This document shows, piece by piece, positions 16,958 to 26,252 of a stretch of DNA of 64,000 nt; within the stretch, counting starts at the first letter, position 1; each line of letters starts with the position of its first letter. The position numbers were made by a program, and so were the translations under genes. Source of the DNA: an uncultured Clostridia bacterium (lineage in GTDB: Bacteria; Bacillota; Clostridia; Christensenellales; UBA1242). The stretch lies in NCBI GenBank assembly GCA_934747255.1, contig CAKVGH010000005.1:1-64000 (forward strand). Reading direction: 5' to 3'. A model generated the notes under the pieces. That model was not told the DNA's origin, ran no database searches, and saw only the letters and a list, made by a program, of their open reading frames with translations.

Positions 16958-17374
16958 ATGATAAGTATTATAGCTTTTATAATTGTTATATTTGGGTCAT
17001 TAAATTGGTTAAGCATTGGGTTTTTTCAATACGATATTGTTGCTGGATTTTTTGGATACCAAGGCAGTTTGTTTAGCCGAATAGTTTATATTATTGTTGG
17101 CATTTCTGCTTGCTGGCTACTTTTTAGCGTAATCAAAAATAAAGGTAGGTTAAATCCGCAAAAGTTAAAACACGATGAAGCACCAATGTACGACAAGCAC
17201 GCAAAAATGGAAAAGGCAGTTAGAGAGTACGAACAGCAAACTCATAACGATGTGCAAGTTGATAAAAACAATACTAGTCCACAAACAGAGCAAGTTGTAA
17301 GCAAAGGTTCTAATCAAGAAGTACCAATTCAAACTGCAAGGGCAAGTCGAAATCACGATAATTATAGTGTTTAA
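16958..17374 (+). CDS. DUF378-type small membrane protein with hydrophilic tail
   Basis: 138 aa. Two hydrophobic segments (residues about 1-25 and 40-62) surround FGSLNWLSIGFFQYDIVAGFFG, the DUF378 pattern (LNWLxxG). Members are about 60-80 aa; here about 70 polar residues (Gln, Asn, Thr-rich) follow. Function unknown. The start at 16958 is chosen because GGAG lies 7 nt upstream. It stands alone on the plus strand and converges on pfkA. Confidence 0.75.
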   Translation: MISIIAFIIVIFGSLNWLSIGFFQYDIVAGFFGYQGSLFSRIVYIIVGISACWLLFSVIKNKGRLNPQKLKHDEAPMYDKHAKMEKAVREYEQQTHNDVQVDKNNTSPQTEQVVSKGSNQEVPIQTARASRNHDNYSV

Positions 17375-17434
17375 TTATCTTTATTAAATTTATATTTTTC
17401 TTTGGTTTTTTATAAATTTTAAGCAAATTTTAAT

Positions 17435-17465
17435 AAAAAATGGCACTTTTTATGCCATTTTTTTG
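17435..17465. terminator. Shared terminator between DUF378 gene and pfkA
   Basis: AAAAAATGGCA (17435-17445) pairs with TGCCATTTTTTT (17453-17464). A and T runs on both sides let it act in both directions. Confidence 0.8.
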
Positions 17466-17520
17466 ATTTTTTTAATTTTCAATGATTAAAATGTCATTGA
17501 AATATTAACAAAAACTTTCT

Positions 17521-18405
17521 TTACTTTGTAAAATCAACCGCAACTATCTTGCCATTTTTTGTGCCAATCGCCATTGTTTTTTTGTCTAAAACAATTTGCT
17601 TTATTGCCATTTTCGAAAATTTTTGGGTTAGTAATTTTTCTTGTTTCGTTGGGTTTCCACCCCTTTGCAAATAGCCAAGGATTGTGCTTTTGAAAGTTTT
17701 ATTTAATTTGTTAGTTAAAAACTCTGCAAGACTATTAACATCAAACAAATTTTCTCTAACAACAATTAAAGGAGCATCGCCAAGTTTTTTTGATTGTAAT
17801 TTTTTTAATATTTCGTCAAATGATATTGGGTCAGCCACTACCAAATCAGCATTAGTATTTTTTCCAACTTGAATGGCAATATCTGGGCACTTTCTGCCCA
17901 TAACTTCAACAACAAATCCCCTGTCATTGCTTTTCATACTGTCCATCATAATATCAACAGCTTTTGTAGCATTATTAACTGCAGTATCAAACCCAATGGT
18001 GTTGTCCGTATAGTAAATATCGTTATCAATAGTTCCCGGCAAGAAAATTATATTAGGGTAAAACTTTGATAAACTTTTTGCACCACACAAACTACCGTTA
18101 CCACCAATGACGATTAAATAATCAATTTTATTTTTTTTCAGTTGTTCAAGAGCAAGAGCCTTACCTTCGTCAGTCTTAAATAATTCGCTACGACTAGTCT
18201 TAATAAAACTACCACCTTGGTTAAAATTTTCGTCAACTTTGGCTTTTGTTAGTGCAACAAATTCTCCTTTCATTAAACCATTATAACCGTGCAAAACGCC
18301 AACAAGATTTAACTTGTTTTTTTCACACTCGTCAAACAAATATTTAATGCAAGCATTCATTCCACTGGAATCTCCACCGCTTGTCAATACTGCTATTTTT
18401 TTCAT
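17521..18405 (-). CDS. pfkA: 6-phosphofructokinase-family protein with altered active site
   Basis: 294 aa, about 25 shorter than E. coli PfkA. TSGGDSSGMN, PGTIDND (catalytic Asp127, Asp129), Arg72, Arg162, VVEVMGR and LQRGG are kept. Several key positions differ: the Mg-binding Asp103 of GGDGS is Asn (GGNGS at 101-105), the sugar-binding His of GHIQRGG is Tyr (Tyr245), Arg243 is Lys239, and effector-site Arg21/25 are absent. It could be a low-activity, differently specific or regulatory PFK. Lies after dnaE as in many Firmicutes. Only a weak AGAGAG ribosome site is present. Confidence 0.85.
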   Translation of the reverse strand: MKKIAVLTSGGDSSGMNACIKYLFDECEKNKLNLVGVLHGYNGLMKGEFVALTKAKVDENFNQGGSFIKTSRSELFKTDEGKALALEQLKKNKIDYLIVIGGNGSLCGAKSLSKFYPNIIFLPGTIDNDIYYTDNTIGFDTAVNNATKAVDIMMDSMKSNDRGFVVEVMGRKCPDIAIQVGKNTNADLVVADPISFDEILKKLQSKKLGDAPLIVVRENLFDVNSLAEFLTNKLNKTFKSTILGYLQRGGNPTKQEKLLTQKFSKMAIKQIVLDKKTMAIGTKNGKIVAVDFTK

Positions 18406-18540
18406 TTTTTCTCTCTTTTTGTTATTTTTTTATGATTTTTTGTTAATTTTTTAAGCTTTTTTATTTTTTTATTTTTATTTTATATTTTTAATTGCAAATG
18501 ATTTATAATTTTTAATTGTAATATACCACTCGTTTTACCA

Positions 18541-21500
18541 CTACTCATACTTAATGTTTTGTGGTGGCAAAAGTGCAAGAAGTTCAAATTCCATAAGGCT
18601 ATCGTACTTTACGGTTTCGGTAAGTTTGAAAGCCTTGCCAGTAACACTGCAACGAATGTAAACTTCGCTAGTACCAATATGGCTAGAAACAATATCCATA
18701 ACATTATCTAGTAAATCTTTGTTTTGCGTATCAAATTTTAAGAATAATCTTTTTGGTTTTTCAGTGACTATTTCGTCTTGCTTTTCTTCTTCGTGCTTCC
18801 ATTCGGTAAAGCCTTCTAGCATAACAATTGGTGCCTCGTCTTCCCTAATAGATATTTTTCCCGAAAACTCGCCAATATTATCTTCGTATAAAATTGGTTT
18901 TAATTTTGCATAGTTTTTTGGAAATACCATCACATCAATCTTTCCAAGCAAGTCTTCAACAGTCAAAATAGCCATTTCCTTGTTGCCATTTTTTGTATAT
19001 GTCTTTTTTACTTCGGCAATAATTCCGCCAAACTTTACTTCCATTCCATCTTGCAAGTCGCTGTCACTATTTATTTGATTATCTTCAAAATCATCATCTT
19101 GACCATCGTTTGAGTTTTGCGAATTTTCAATCATACTGGAATTAAAATTGTAACTATCAAATTTACTCAAATAATTATCTAATGGGTGACCAGAAATATA
19201 GACACCAACAACTTCTTTTTCAAGTTTTAACTTAATGTTATCTTGATATTCTGGTTTCACTGGATAGTCAATCTTGTTTATGGTATCGCTGTTTGGAATC
19301 AAACTTCCAAATAAGCTTATTTGTCCGTTGCTTTGTGCCTTTTTATCAACCGATACTCTTTCAGCAATCTTTTCGTAAACTTCCATTAAGACACTTCTTG
19401 GCTTGCCAAAACTATCTAATGCTCCAGACAAAATGAGTGCTTCAATTCCCTTTTTGTTTAAGCCATATTTGTTTGCTCTTGAAATCAAATCATTTATGTC
19501 ATAGTAGTCGCCGTTAATCTCTCGTTCTTCAACTAATCTATCACTAATGGCAATGCCCATATTTTTTAACGCACCAAGTCCAAATCTAATGCCACCATTT
19601 TCGTAACTAAACAATGTTTTACTTTTGTTTACATCTGGTGGGTACACATTATAATTATTTCTCTTTGCATAAAGAATATATTTTGCAATATCTTCAGGCT
19701 TATTTAATCTATTGTTTAATACACCGATAATGTACTCAACAGGGTAGTAAGTTTTGAGATATGCCGTTTGATAGGTTACAAAAGTATATGCTGCTGCATG
19801 AGCCTTATTAAACGCATACGCCGCAAAACTAATCATTTGGTCGTAAATTTTATTGGCAAATTCTTCCGTTGCACCACGCTTCAATGAGCCTTCGATTGGG
19901 TGTTTTGGGTCATCTCTACCATTAAGGAAGGTTTTACGCTCGGCAATCATTTCGTCCATGTGCTTTTTACTCATCATACGGCGAACCAAATCGGCTTGTC
20001 CAAGTGAATAACCTGCCATAACTTGCAAGATGTTCATAACTTGCTCTTGATAGACAATTACACCATAAGTTGGTTCTAGAATTGGTTTTAAGCACTCCAT
20101 ACCATAGTCTATATGCTCTGGATCATTTTTGTTTTTAATATAAGTTGGAATACTATCCATTGGACCGGGTCTAAAAAGTGCCGTTCCCGCAATAATATCT
20201 TCTAGTTGTCGTGGTTGCAAGTCTTGAAGGAATTTTTTGAAACCACCGCCTTCAAGTTGGAACACGGCATCTGTTTCACTTGAACAAACTAAATTGTAAA
20301 CATTTGGGTCGGTATATTCCATATTATAAAAGTCAATGTCTTTGTTGTGAACATCTTTAATAATCTTTAACGCACCCTTAATGTCCGAAAGAGTTTCTAA
20401 ACGCAAAAAGTCCATTTTCAAAAATCCCAACTCTTCGACATCAATCATATTATATTGGGTAACTATTGTATCTCCCACTCTGGTTAGTGGAATATTCTCG
20501 TTCAAAATTTTGTTACAAATAACCACACCTGCGGCGTGAACAGATAGATTTCGAGGCATATTTTCTAGTTTAATAGCAATGTCAACCACTCTTTTTACAT
20601 TTGGATTGTTGTTATAAAGTTCCACAAGTTCTGGGTTTTTTCTTTTTACATCATCGTCATACTTGGCTTGCAATTCGGCATCGTCAAGTTTTTTATTGGC
20701 ATCAGCAAGACCAAACATATATTTTAAGGTTTCGTGGTCAAACATACCTTTTGTGTCGATAAGTTTTGTAATTTCGTTGACTTCGGCAAATGGCATTCTA
20801 AAAACTCTCGCTACATCTTTAATAACGGCTTTGGCCTTTAATCGTCCAAAAGTTACAATTCGGCAAACCTTGTCGTAACCATATTTTTGCGTTACATACT
20901 GAATAACTTCTTCCGTTCTCTCTGGCTCAAAGTCAATATCAAAGTCGGGCATAGTTGCTCTTTCTGGGTTCAAAAATCTTTCAAAGAATAAACTATATTT
21001 TAATGGGTCTAGTTTTGTAATACCCATACCATAAGCAACAATACTTCCCGCACCGCTTCCACGACCCGGACCAACTGCTATGCCAACGCTTTCGGCATAG
21101 TTGATATAATCCCAAACAACCAAAAAGTAATCGTTAAAGCCCATATTATCAATGGTCCTTAATTCATATTCAAGTCTTTCTTTAATCTCATCAGTAACTA
21201 CTTTATACTTGGCATATACACCATCTGTGGCTAATTGTCTAACATAGTCACGAGATGACATTCCGTTTGGTGCTTTGTAAAGTGGAATTAACGACTTATC
21301 TTTTTTGAAATAATACTCTACGCACTTGTTTGCAACTTCCACAGTGTTGTGAACAGCATCTTCAAAGCCCTGCAAAACTTCGAGCATTTCTTTTTCGCTT
21401 TTAACATAGAACTGGTCGCCATACTTCATTCGAGTTGGGTCGTCAAAAGTCTTTTTCATATTGATGCACATTAAAACTTCTTGCGCTTCGCTATCTTCCT

Positions 21501-22191
21501 TGTTAAGATAATGACAGTCATTTGTGGCAACAAGTTTGATACCCAATTTTTCGCCCATTTCACGCAGTTTTAGTCTAACTTCAAGCTCTTCTGGCATAAA
21601 GTGATTTTGTACTTCGAAGTAAAAATCATCGCCAAAAATTTCTTTCATTTCTAGTGCTAATTTTTCGGCTTCGTCATATCGTCTTGCCAAAATGAGTTTT
21701 GGAATATCACCACCAATACAAGCATTTGTACAAATAAGTCCTTCGTGGTATTTTTTTAGCGTAGCATAATCTATTCGTGGTTTGTAGTAAAAGCCATCTA
21801 CCGATGCAATACTATTGAGTTTTGCAAGAGTATGATAGCCAACTTCGTTTTTCGCAAGCAAAATAAGGTGGCTATAATCAATTCCACCCGCCTTAACTGA
21901 CAAATCTGGTGCAACATAAAATTCGCAACCAATAATTGCTTTAATATGTTCCTTTTTGTTATCTTGATTTTCTGGCTTATCGTTCCACTTGTCTATGCCC
22001 TTGTTATACTTTTGAACTTCTTTAAGCAGTTCCGTCGTAGCGTGCATATTGCCGTGGTCAGTAACTGCAACAGCGGGTTGTCCCATCTTTGTTATCTTTT
22101 TTATTAGGTCCTTAATTCTTATAGCACCATCTAGCAAACTATATTCGGTATGCAAATGAAGGTGTACAAATCCACTTTGTTTATTTTCCAT
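18541..22191 (-). CDS. dnaE: DNA polymerase III subunit alpha
   Basis: 1216 aa. PHP domain with HLHLHTEYSLLDGA and TDHGNMH, then the polymerase domain with catalytic aspartates in PDFDIDFEPER (about residue 415) and LKMDFLRLETL (about 593), helix-hairpin-helix near 900 (KKGIEALILSGALDSFG), and an OB-fold near 1050. This is the DnaE1-like architecture of Firmicutes that pairs with PolC, which is not seen in this window. No ribosome site precedes the ATG, which follows an extended -10 by 6 nt. The whiA terminator upstream agrees with an independent promoter. Confidence 0.97.
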   Translation of the reverse strand: MENKQSGFVHLHLHTEYSLLDGAIRIKDLIKKITKMGQPAVAVTDHGNMHATTELLKEVQKYNKGIDKWNDKPENQDNKKEHIKAIIGCEFYVAPDLSVKAGGIDYSHLILLAKNEVGYHTLAKLNSIASVDGFYYKPRIDYATLKKYHEGLICTNACIGGDIPKLILARRYDEAEKLALEMKEIFGDDFYFEVQNHFMPEELEVRLKLREMGEKLGIKLVATNDCHYLNKEDSEAQEVLMCINMKKTFDDPTRMKYGDQFYVKSEKEMLEVLQGFEDAVHNTVEVANKCVEYYFKKDKSLIPLYKAPNGMSSRDYVRQLATDGVYAKYKVVTDEIKERLEYELRTIDNMGFNDYFLVVWDYINYAESVGIAVGPGRGSGAGSIVAYGMGITKLDPLKYSLFFERFLNPERATMPDFDIDFEPERTEEVIQYVTQKYGYDKVCRIVTFGRLKAKAVIKDVARVFRMPFAEVNEITKLIDTKGMFDHETLKYMFGLADANKKLDDAELQAKYDDDVKRKNPELVELYNNNPNVKRVVDIAIKLENMPRNLSVHAAGVVICNKILNENIPLTRVGDTIVTQYNMIDVEELGFLKMDFLRLETLSDIKGALKIIKDVHNKDIDFYNMEYTDPNVYNLVCSSETDAVFQLEGGGFKKFLQDLQPRQLEDIIAGTALFRPGPMDSIPTYIKNKNDPEHIDYGMECLKPILEPTYGVIVYQEQVMNILQVMAGYSLGQADLVRRMMSKKHMDEMIAERKTFLNGRDDPKHPIEGSLKRGATEEFANKIYDQMISFAAYAFNKAHAAAYTFVTYQTAYLKTYYPVEYIIGVLNNRLNKPEDIAKYILYAKRNNYNVYPPDVNKSKTLFSYENGGIRFGLGALKNMGIAISDRLVEEREINGDYYDINDLISRANKYGLNKKGIEALILSGALDSFGKPRSVLMEVYEKIAERVSVDKKAQSNGQISLFGSLIPNSDTINKIDYPVKPEYQDNIKLKLEKEVVGVYISGHPLDNYLSKFDSYNFNSSMIENSQNSNDGQDDDFEDNQINSDSDLQDGMEVKFGGIIAEVKKTYTKNGNKEMAILTVEDLLGKIDVMVFPKNYAKLKPILYEDNIGEFSGKISIREDEAPIVMLEGFTEWKHEEEKQDEIVTEKPKRLFLKFDTQNKDLLDNVMDIVSSHIGTSEVYIRCSVTGKAFKLTETVKYDSLMEFELLALLPPQNIKYE

Positions 22192-22197
22192 ACTTTT

Positions 22198-22206
22198 ATT
22201 ATATCA
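22198..22206 (-). promoter_or_regulatory. dnaE promoter, extended -10, leaderless layout
   Basis: Minus-strand TGATATAAT, with TATAAT at 22198-22203, ends six bases before the ATG at 22191. The -35 region is a T run, so the TGn extension probably compensates. Confidence 0.75.
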
Positions 22207-22317
22207 ACAAACAAAAAAAATAGATAACATTTTTTTGATTTTCTGCTGGCAATTTTTTTCTTTTACTGGCATATCATAAATTTTTGTTTATAGCAAAACA
22301 GAACTTAAATTAAAAAA

Positions 22318-22351
22318 AGCAATCATTTTTTGCTAAATAAAAATGATTGCT
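22318..22351 (-). terminator. whiA terminator overlapping the stop codon
   Basis: A 13-bp inverted repeat, AGCAATCATTTTT (22318-22330) with its complement ending at 22351, is followed on the minus strand by a T run. Its 5' arm touches the whiA stop. Confidence 0.85.
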
Positions 22352-23322
22352 TAACATTCTTTTGCTATTTTTTCGATTTTTTTGAATCTATGATATAGTC
22401 CGCTTTTTGTTAGTTTTTCGGTTGATAGTTTAACAAGATTGTCTAGACTTTCGTCTGGGTTAGCTAGTCTTAAATAACAAGTATTTCGTAAACTTTCGTC
22501 TAAATTTTCTATTCCTATGCTCTCTTGAATAATTTTTATGTTATTAAGTTGTTCCACACTGGCATTTACAACCTTTGTAATATTACCGCTATAACAGTTG
22601 TTTTGACGATTAACATTGTTTCGCATATCTCTCAAAGCATTTTCGTTTTGCAAAACCATAAACGCTTTGCTAGCCCCAAGAGTACCAATTAAAGATGTAA
22701 TTTGTTCAAAATCTTGAACATACACAACATAAAAGTCTTTTCGTTTTAACTGCTTGGTTATAATGTCGTTTTCGGCAAGAAGTACAGAAAAATCTTGCGA
22801 TAATTTTTCACTAGAAAATACAAACTCCATTTGATAACCCGTATTCTTTTTACCTTGCAAACTCTCTTTGTCACTCAACACAATGTTGCTTGTTCCACAC
22901 GCAATATATGCACCCTTTATGTACTCAATTGATTGTTCCACCGTTGGCACAATATACTTGCTTATGCCATCATAAAAGCAAAGATATTTGTTTTCATCGT
23001 AAAAAGCGGTTTCGGTGTCCAGCAAAATTTGAGTTGTTATTTCTTGTGGCAAGGTTACTTCATACTTAACCCTATCATTATATCCTGTATCGTCACTAAT
23101 TTCCAAATTGGAACTTTTGCCGTAAACCTTTTCAGTCAAGGTATTTATAAACTGAAAAACTTCGAGCATTTCTGTTCGAATTACAATATATTCGCCGTTA
23201 TTATTTTTAGAGAGTTCGCCAACTGACTTGATTATAGCCGACAAACACGAGAGTGCTAACTCTTGCGTTTTAGGTTTTATAGAGCAAACTTCTTTTTTTA
23301 ATAGTAAATTAAAACTTTCCAT
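22351..23322 (-). CDS. whiA: WhiA-family DNA-binding protein
   Basis: 323 aa. A degenerate LAGLIDADG-like homing-endonuclease domain (about 130-210) is followed by LIGTLGASKAFMVL, RDMRNNVNRQNNC and VNASVEQLNNI, the WhiA core, and by a C-terminal helix-turn-helix (NPDESLDNLVKLSTEKLTKS then GLYHRFKKIE). In Bacillus WhiA affects cell division and chromosome segregation; it binds DNA. Start at 23322, with AAGGAT overlapping the PHP-gene stop. Normal neighbours rapZ and yvcK are absent. Confidence 0.95.
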   Translation of the reverse strand: MESFNLLLKKEVCSIKPKTQELALSCLSAIIKSVGELSKNNNGEYIVIRTEMLEVFQFINTLTEKVYGKSSNLEISDDTGYNDRVKYEVTLPQEITTQILLDTETAFYDENKYLCFYDGISKYIVPTVEQSIEYIKGAYIACGTSNIVLSDKESLQGKKNTGYQMEFVFSSEKLSQDFSVLLAENDIITKQLKRKDFYVVYVQDFEQITSLIGTLGASKAFMVLQNENALRDMRNNVNRQNNCYSGNITKVVNASVEQLNNIKIIQESIGIENLDESLRNTCYLRLANPDESLDNLVKLSTEKLTKSGLYHRFKKIEKIAKEC

Positions 23323-23323
23323 T

Positions 23324-24079
23324 TTATCCTTTATGATTTTTGAACTTTGGCATTTGGTCAATATTCAAAATTAGTTCTTTTGGAATGTGATGAGTTATGG
23401 CAAAATTCATTGGATGATTAACTTCGCCAACATCAATAGCCCTGTGAGCATCGCTGTCCATTATAAATTTGGTTTTCATATCTACCATTTTGTCAATATC
23501 GTCTTGACTAAATAGTATTCGCTTGCCGTTAAGTTCAATATATGTTCCCTTTTGAAGTGCTAGTTTTGCAATTTGTGGAGCATCGACTGGCATACCATAA
23601 TTTAGGTGCGCCAAAATGTCTATATTATACATATCAATCGCACGCAAATAAGCGTCAGTGTTTTTTTGAATTAGCCTTTTAGTAAAGAAAATTTTTCTCA
23701 AATCATTGCGGAAGAAAAATCCCAATCTATCGCCCAAACTTTGTGCTTTTATAATTTTATGATAGCCCATAATTATAACATCAAAAAGTTTTTCTTCTTC
23801 CTTGTACAAATCAATAGTTCCGTTTTCACCGATAAGGTTAGATTCAATGCCAAGCAGTATGTCCATTTTGTAGTCTTTTTTAAGTTGCTCAACTTCCTTT
23901 CTCATTTGTGGAATATCAATACGCTTTACGCCATAAAGTTTATGATTAAAGCCGTGGTCAGTAATAGCAACTTGTTTTAAGCCTTTTTTCATTGCCACCT
24001 TAACATTATCTTCAATCGTTCCAGTGCCGTGACTATATATTGTATGTGTGTGATAATCACCCTGTAATATCATTATCAT
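23324..24079 (-). CDS. PHP-domain phosphoesterase
   Basis: 251 aa. Metal-binding PHP motifs: DYHTHTIYSHG near the start, ITDHGFNH, LGIESNLI, LAHLNYG and MDSDAH. Close to the YcdX/histidinol-phosphatase-like group found between murB and rapZ in Clostridia. It hydrolyses a phosphoester of unknown identity. The start overlaps the murB end by 23 bp; a second in-frame ATG lies two codons later. Confidence 0.88.
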   Translation of the reverse strand: MIMILQGDYHTHTIYSHGTGTIEDNVKVAMKKGLKQVAITDHGFNHKLYGVKRIDIPQMRKEVEQLKKDYKMDILLGIESNLIGENGTIDLYKEEEKLFDVIIMGYHKIIKAQSLGDRLGFFFRNDLRKIFFTKRLIQKNTDAYLRAIDMYNIDILAHLNYGMPVDAPQIAKLALQKGTYIELNGKRILFSQDDIDKMVDMKTKFIMDSDAHRAIDVGEVNHPMNFAITHHIPKELILNIDQMPKFKNHKG

Positions 24080-24983
24080 CTCCTAATAGTTCAATTTCGA
24101 GTTCTAACTCATAGCCAAAACTCGATTTAACTTTTTTACGGATATATTTTACCAAATCTAAAACATCTTTGCAAGTGGCTTGTGCATTATTTACAATAAA
24201 TCCTGCGTGCTTTGTAGAAATTTGCGCTCCGCCTACCGAAAAACCTTTTAGTCCCATTTCGTCTATCATCTTGCTAACTGCAATTTCTCCGTCACAAAGT
24301 CTCTTAAATACACTCCCAGCACAAGGCATATCATAAGGCTGTGAATTTTTACGCTTTTTAAGTAACTGATTTTGCTCATAAGTTATACTTTCCCTTATGC
24401 CATTTGTTAAACTAAAAGTTACTTCCAGCACAACGAGTCCAAGTTTTTTGCACGCACTATGTCTGTATCCAAAGTCCATTTGTTCTTTGGTTAGTAACAC
24501 AATTTTTTCGCCGTCAAATGCTTTGATTGTTTTGGCAAAATCTCCAATGCCTTTTCCGCTTATGCCCGCATTCATATAAATTGCTCCGCCAACGCTCCCA
24601 GGAATACCGTACGAAAATTCCAGTCCCGAAAGGGAATTTTCCGCACAAATTTTGTTTAGTTTGAAAAGATTTAAGCCACACTCTGCCACAATTTCTGCTC
24701 CACAAACTTTGTATCCACAAAGTCTTTTTGTGTTTAAGATAACCCCATCAAAGCCTTCATCACAGCACAAAATATTAGTACCAGCACCTAACACAAAATT
24801 TTTAATTTGATTAGAGTTTACAAACTCTAAAATACTTGCCATTTGATTTACACTACTTGGAAAGACCATAAATTTTGCCTTTCCACCAATCTTAAAATTA
24901 GTATAATTTTTTAGCCAAACATTTTGTTCAAACTCAATATTATTTGACTGCAAAAAAGTTTTAACGAGTTGTTGTTTTTTCAT
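24057..24983 (-). CDS. murB: UDP-N-acetylenolpyruvoylglucosamine reductase
   Basis: 308 aa. Reduces the enolpyruvyl group to give UDP-MurNAc in peptidoglycan synthesis, with FAD and NADPH. FAD domain NFKIGGKAKFMV, GAGTNILCCDEGFDG and GLEFSYGIPGSVGGAIYMNAG; catalytic Ser in CAGSVFKR, Tyr in FGYRHSACK, and C-terminal Glu in the ELELEIELLG stretch. Type IIb (short) MurB. AGGAAGGT precedes the ATG. Confidence 0.97.
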   Translation of the reverse strand: MKKQQLVKTFLQSNNIEFEQNVWLKNYTNFKIGGKAKFMVFPSSVNQMASILEFVNSNQIKNFVLGAGTNILCCDEGFDGVILNTKRLCGYKVCGAEIVAECGLNLFKLNKICAENSLSGLEFSYGIPGSVGGAIYMNAGISGKGIGDFAKTIKAFDGEKIVLLTKEQMDFGYRHSACKKLGLVVLEVTFSLTNGIRESITYEQNQLLKKRKNSQPYDMPCAGSVFKRLCDGEIAVSKMIDEMGLKGFSVGGAQISTKHAGFIVNNAQATCKDVLDLVKYIRKKVKSSFGYELELEIELLGDDNDITG

Positions 24984-24998
24984 TTTACCTTCCTTTTA

Positions 24999-26087
24999 CT
25001 ACACTAAAAATTTGTTTATTTCCTTGCTTAATTTTTCGCCTTTACAAACTTGATTAAAGCAAAGATTTTGCAAAGATTTTATGCTGTCACTATTCATAAA
25101 CACACTGATGGTTTTAAGTGGCTGATTTAACGCCGACTGCATTTTTACCATTTCGCCAGTTGAAAAAACTGGTTGATTAGTTGTACTAAACATTCCGTAA
25201 TCAACAAGCGATAATTGTGTTTTTGACGAGAGTAATTTTTCCACAAACTTTTGCGAAATTTCCTGTTTAACATAGTCAGTCGAACAAATACCGATATATT
25301 GCAAAAGGTCGGTATAGCCACTTAAATAATGAAAATTTCGGCTAGTCATATTACCTTTATCGATTCTATTTTGGACCCTGTATAAATCTCGTTGCGTCCC
25401 TACTAAACAATCAAAATTTTTGTCCAAGTACTTATCGTAAGCGGTAAAAGAATCAATATCATTACTCCTATCAAAAACATTTTTTGCTGATATATTATTT
25501 AGTCCAAGTGACAATAATGTGCAATTATCCGCATTACCACCAAAGCCAATAGATTGTGAGATTTCTCCATTTTGTTGACACTCATTCTCACTAATTAAAA
25601 CATAGCCACCCATCATATACGGCAAAGCGTACTGAATATCATTAAGCCTGCCACCATTTATCAAATCATCTCTTACAGAATAAGTGCTTTTTAATGGAAT
25701 AAGACTTTGTATCAATTCATCGCCAACACCAATACCAAACGAAACCAAATCGGGTTTTTGTCCGTTTTTTAAGTTTAACACTGCCTGTTCTTTTGTCATT
25801 GAATATACCATTATAAATGTTCCAGTATAATCTTTTTCAAATTGCAGTGCTTGTCTTTCCAAAAAACTGGTTCGTGACTTACTTCCGCCTTCAAAAGTAT
25901 CTATATTCCATAGCTCTAATATGCCCATATATTTTATTTCAATCTCTTTGTTGACCTGTGCCTGACTAATCAATAGTTTATTAAAAATAGTTGTTGGGGC
26001 AAGTGCCATAAAAACTATAATTAGCCCACTCAACATTGTTTTGAAAATATACTTTATCGTTATCTTTTTATTTAATTTTAATTTCAT
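24999..26087 (-). CDS. Extracellular solute-binding-like protein, orphan, no lipobox
   Basis: 362 aa. Residues about 13-36 form one hydrophobic segment after a Lys-rich start, so a signal peptide or anchor. The rest, including LELWNIDTFEGGSKSRTSFL, FEKDYTGTFIMVYSMTKEQA and PDLVSFGIGVGDE, resembles family 1 sugar-binding proteins of ABC importers. No lipobox cysteine and no permease or ATPase gene is nearby, so it may sense rather than transport. No clear ribosome site; a terminator upstream suggests its own promoter, possibly leaderless, but the -10 is poor. Confidence 0.7.
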   Translation of the reverse strand: MKLKLNKKITIKYIFKTMLSGLIIVFMALAPTTIFNKLLISQAQVNKEIEIKYMGILELWNIDTFEGGSKSRTSFLERQALQFEKDYTGTFIMVYSMTKEQAVLNLKNGQKPDLVSFGIGVGDELIQSLIPLKSTYSVRDDLINGGRLNDIQYALPYMMGGYVLISENECQQNGEISQSIGFGGNADNCTLLSLGLNNISAKNVFDRSNDIDSFTAYDKYLDKNFDCLVGTQRDLYRVQNRIDKGNMTSRNFHYLSGYTDLLQYIGICSTDYVKQEISQKFVEKLLSSKTQLSLVDYGMFSTTNQPVFSTGEMVKMQSALNQPLKTISVFMNSDSIKSLQNLCFNQVCKGEKLSKEINKFLV

Positions 26088-26121
26088 TATAATAAACTAT
26101 GCTATTGCAAAAAAAATTATG

Positions 26122-26154
26122 AAAAAAGCAAGGTTAATTACCGCTTGCTTTTTG
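26122..26154. terminator. Terminator downstream of the 26253-26999 gene
   Basis: AAAAAAGCAAG (26122-26132) pairs with CTTGCTTTTT (26144-26153); T runs on both strands. Confidence 0.8.
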
Positions 26155-26252
26155 TTTATCTTAATCTTATCATTTTCAATTTTTAAGTAAATATTTTTTG
26201 CATTTTATATAACTTTTAGTAAATGTGAATTTCAATTTTATTAAATGACATT

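Noticed and set aside
23324..24079. Possible HisK histidinol phosphatase
   Set aside because: PHP motifs fit, but no histidine genes are near and the murB-whiA location points to the YcdX-like group; left as PHP phosphoesterase.
26087..26110. Leaderless start for the solute-binding-like gene
   Set aside because: The hexamer 6 nt before the ATG is TAGTTT with no -35, so it was not counted with the eight clear cases.
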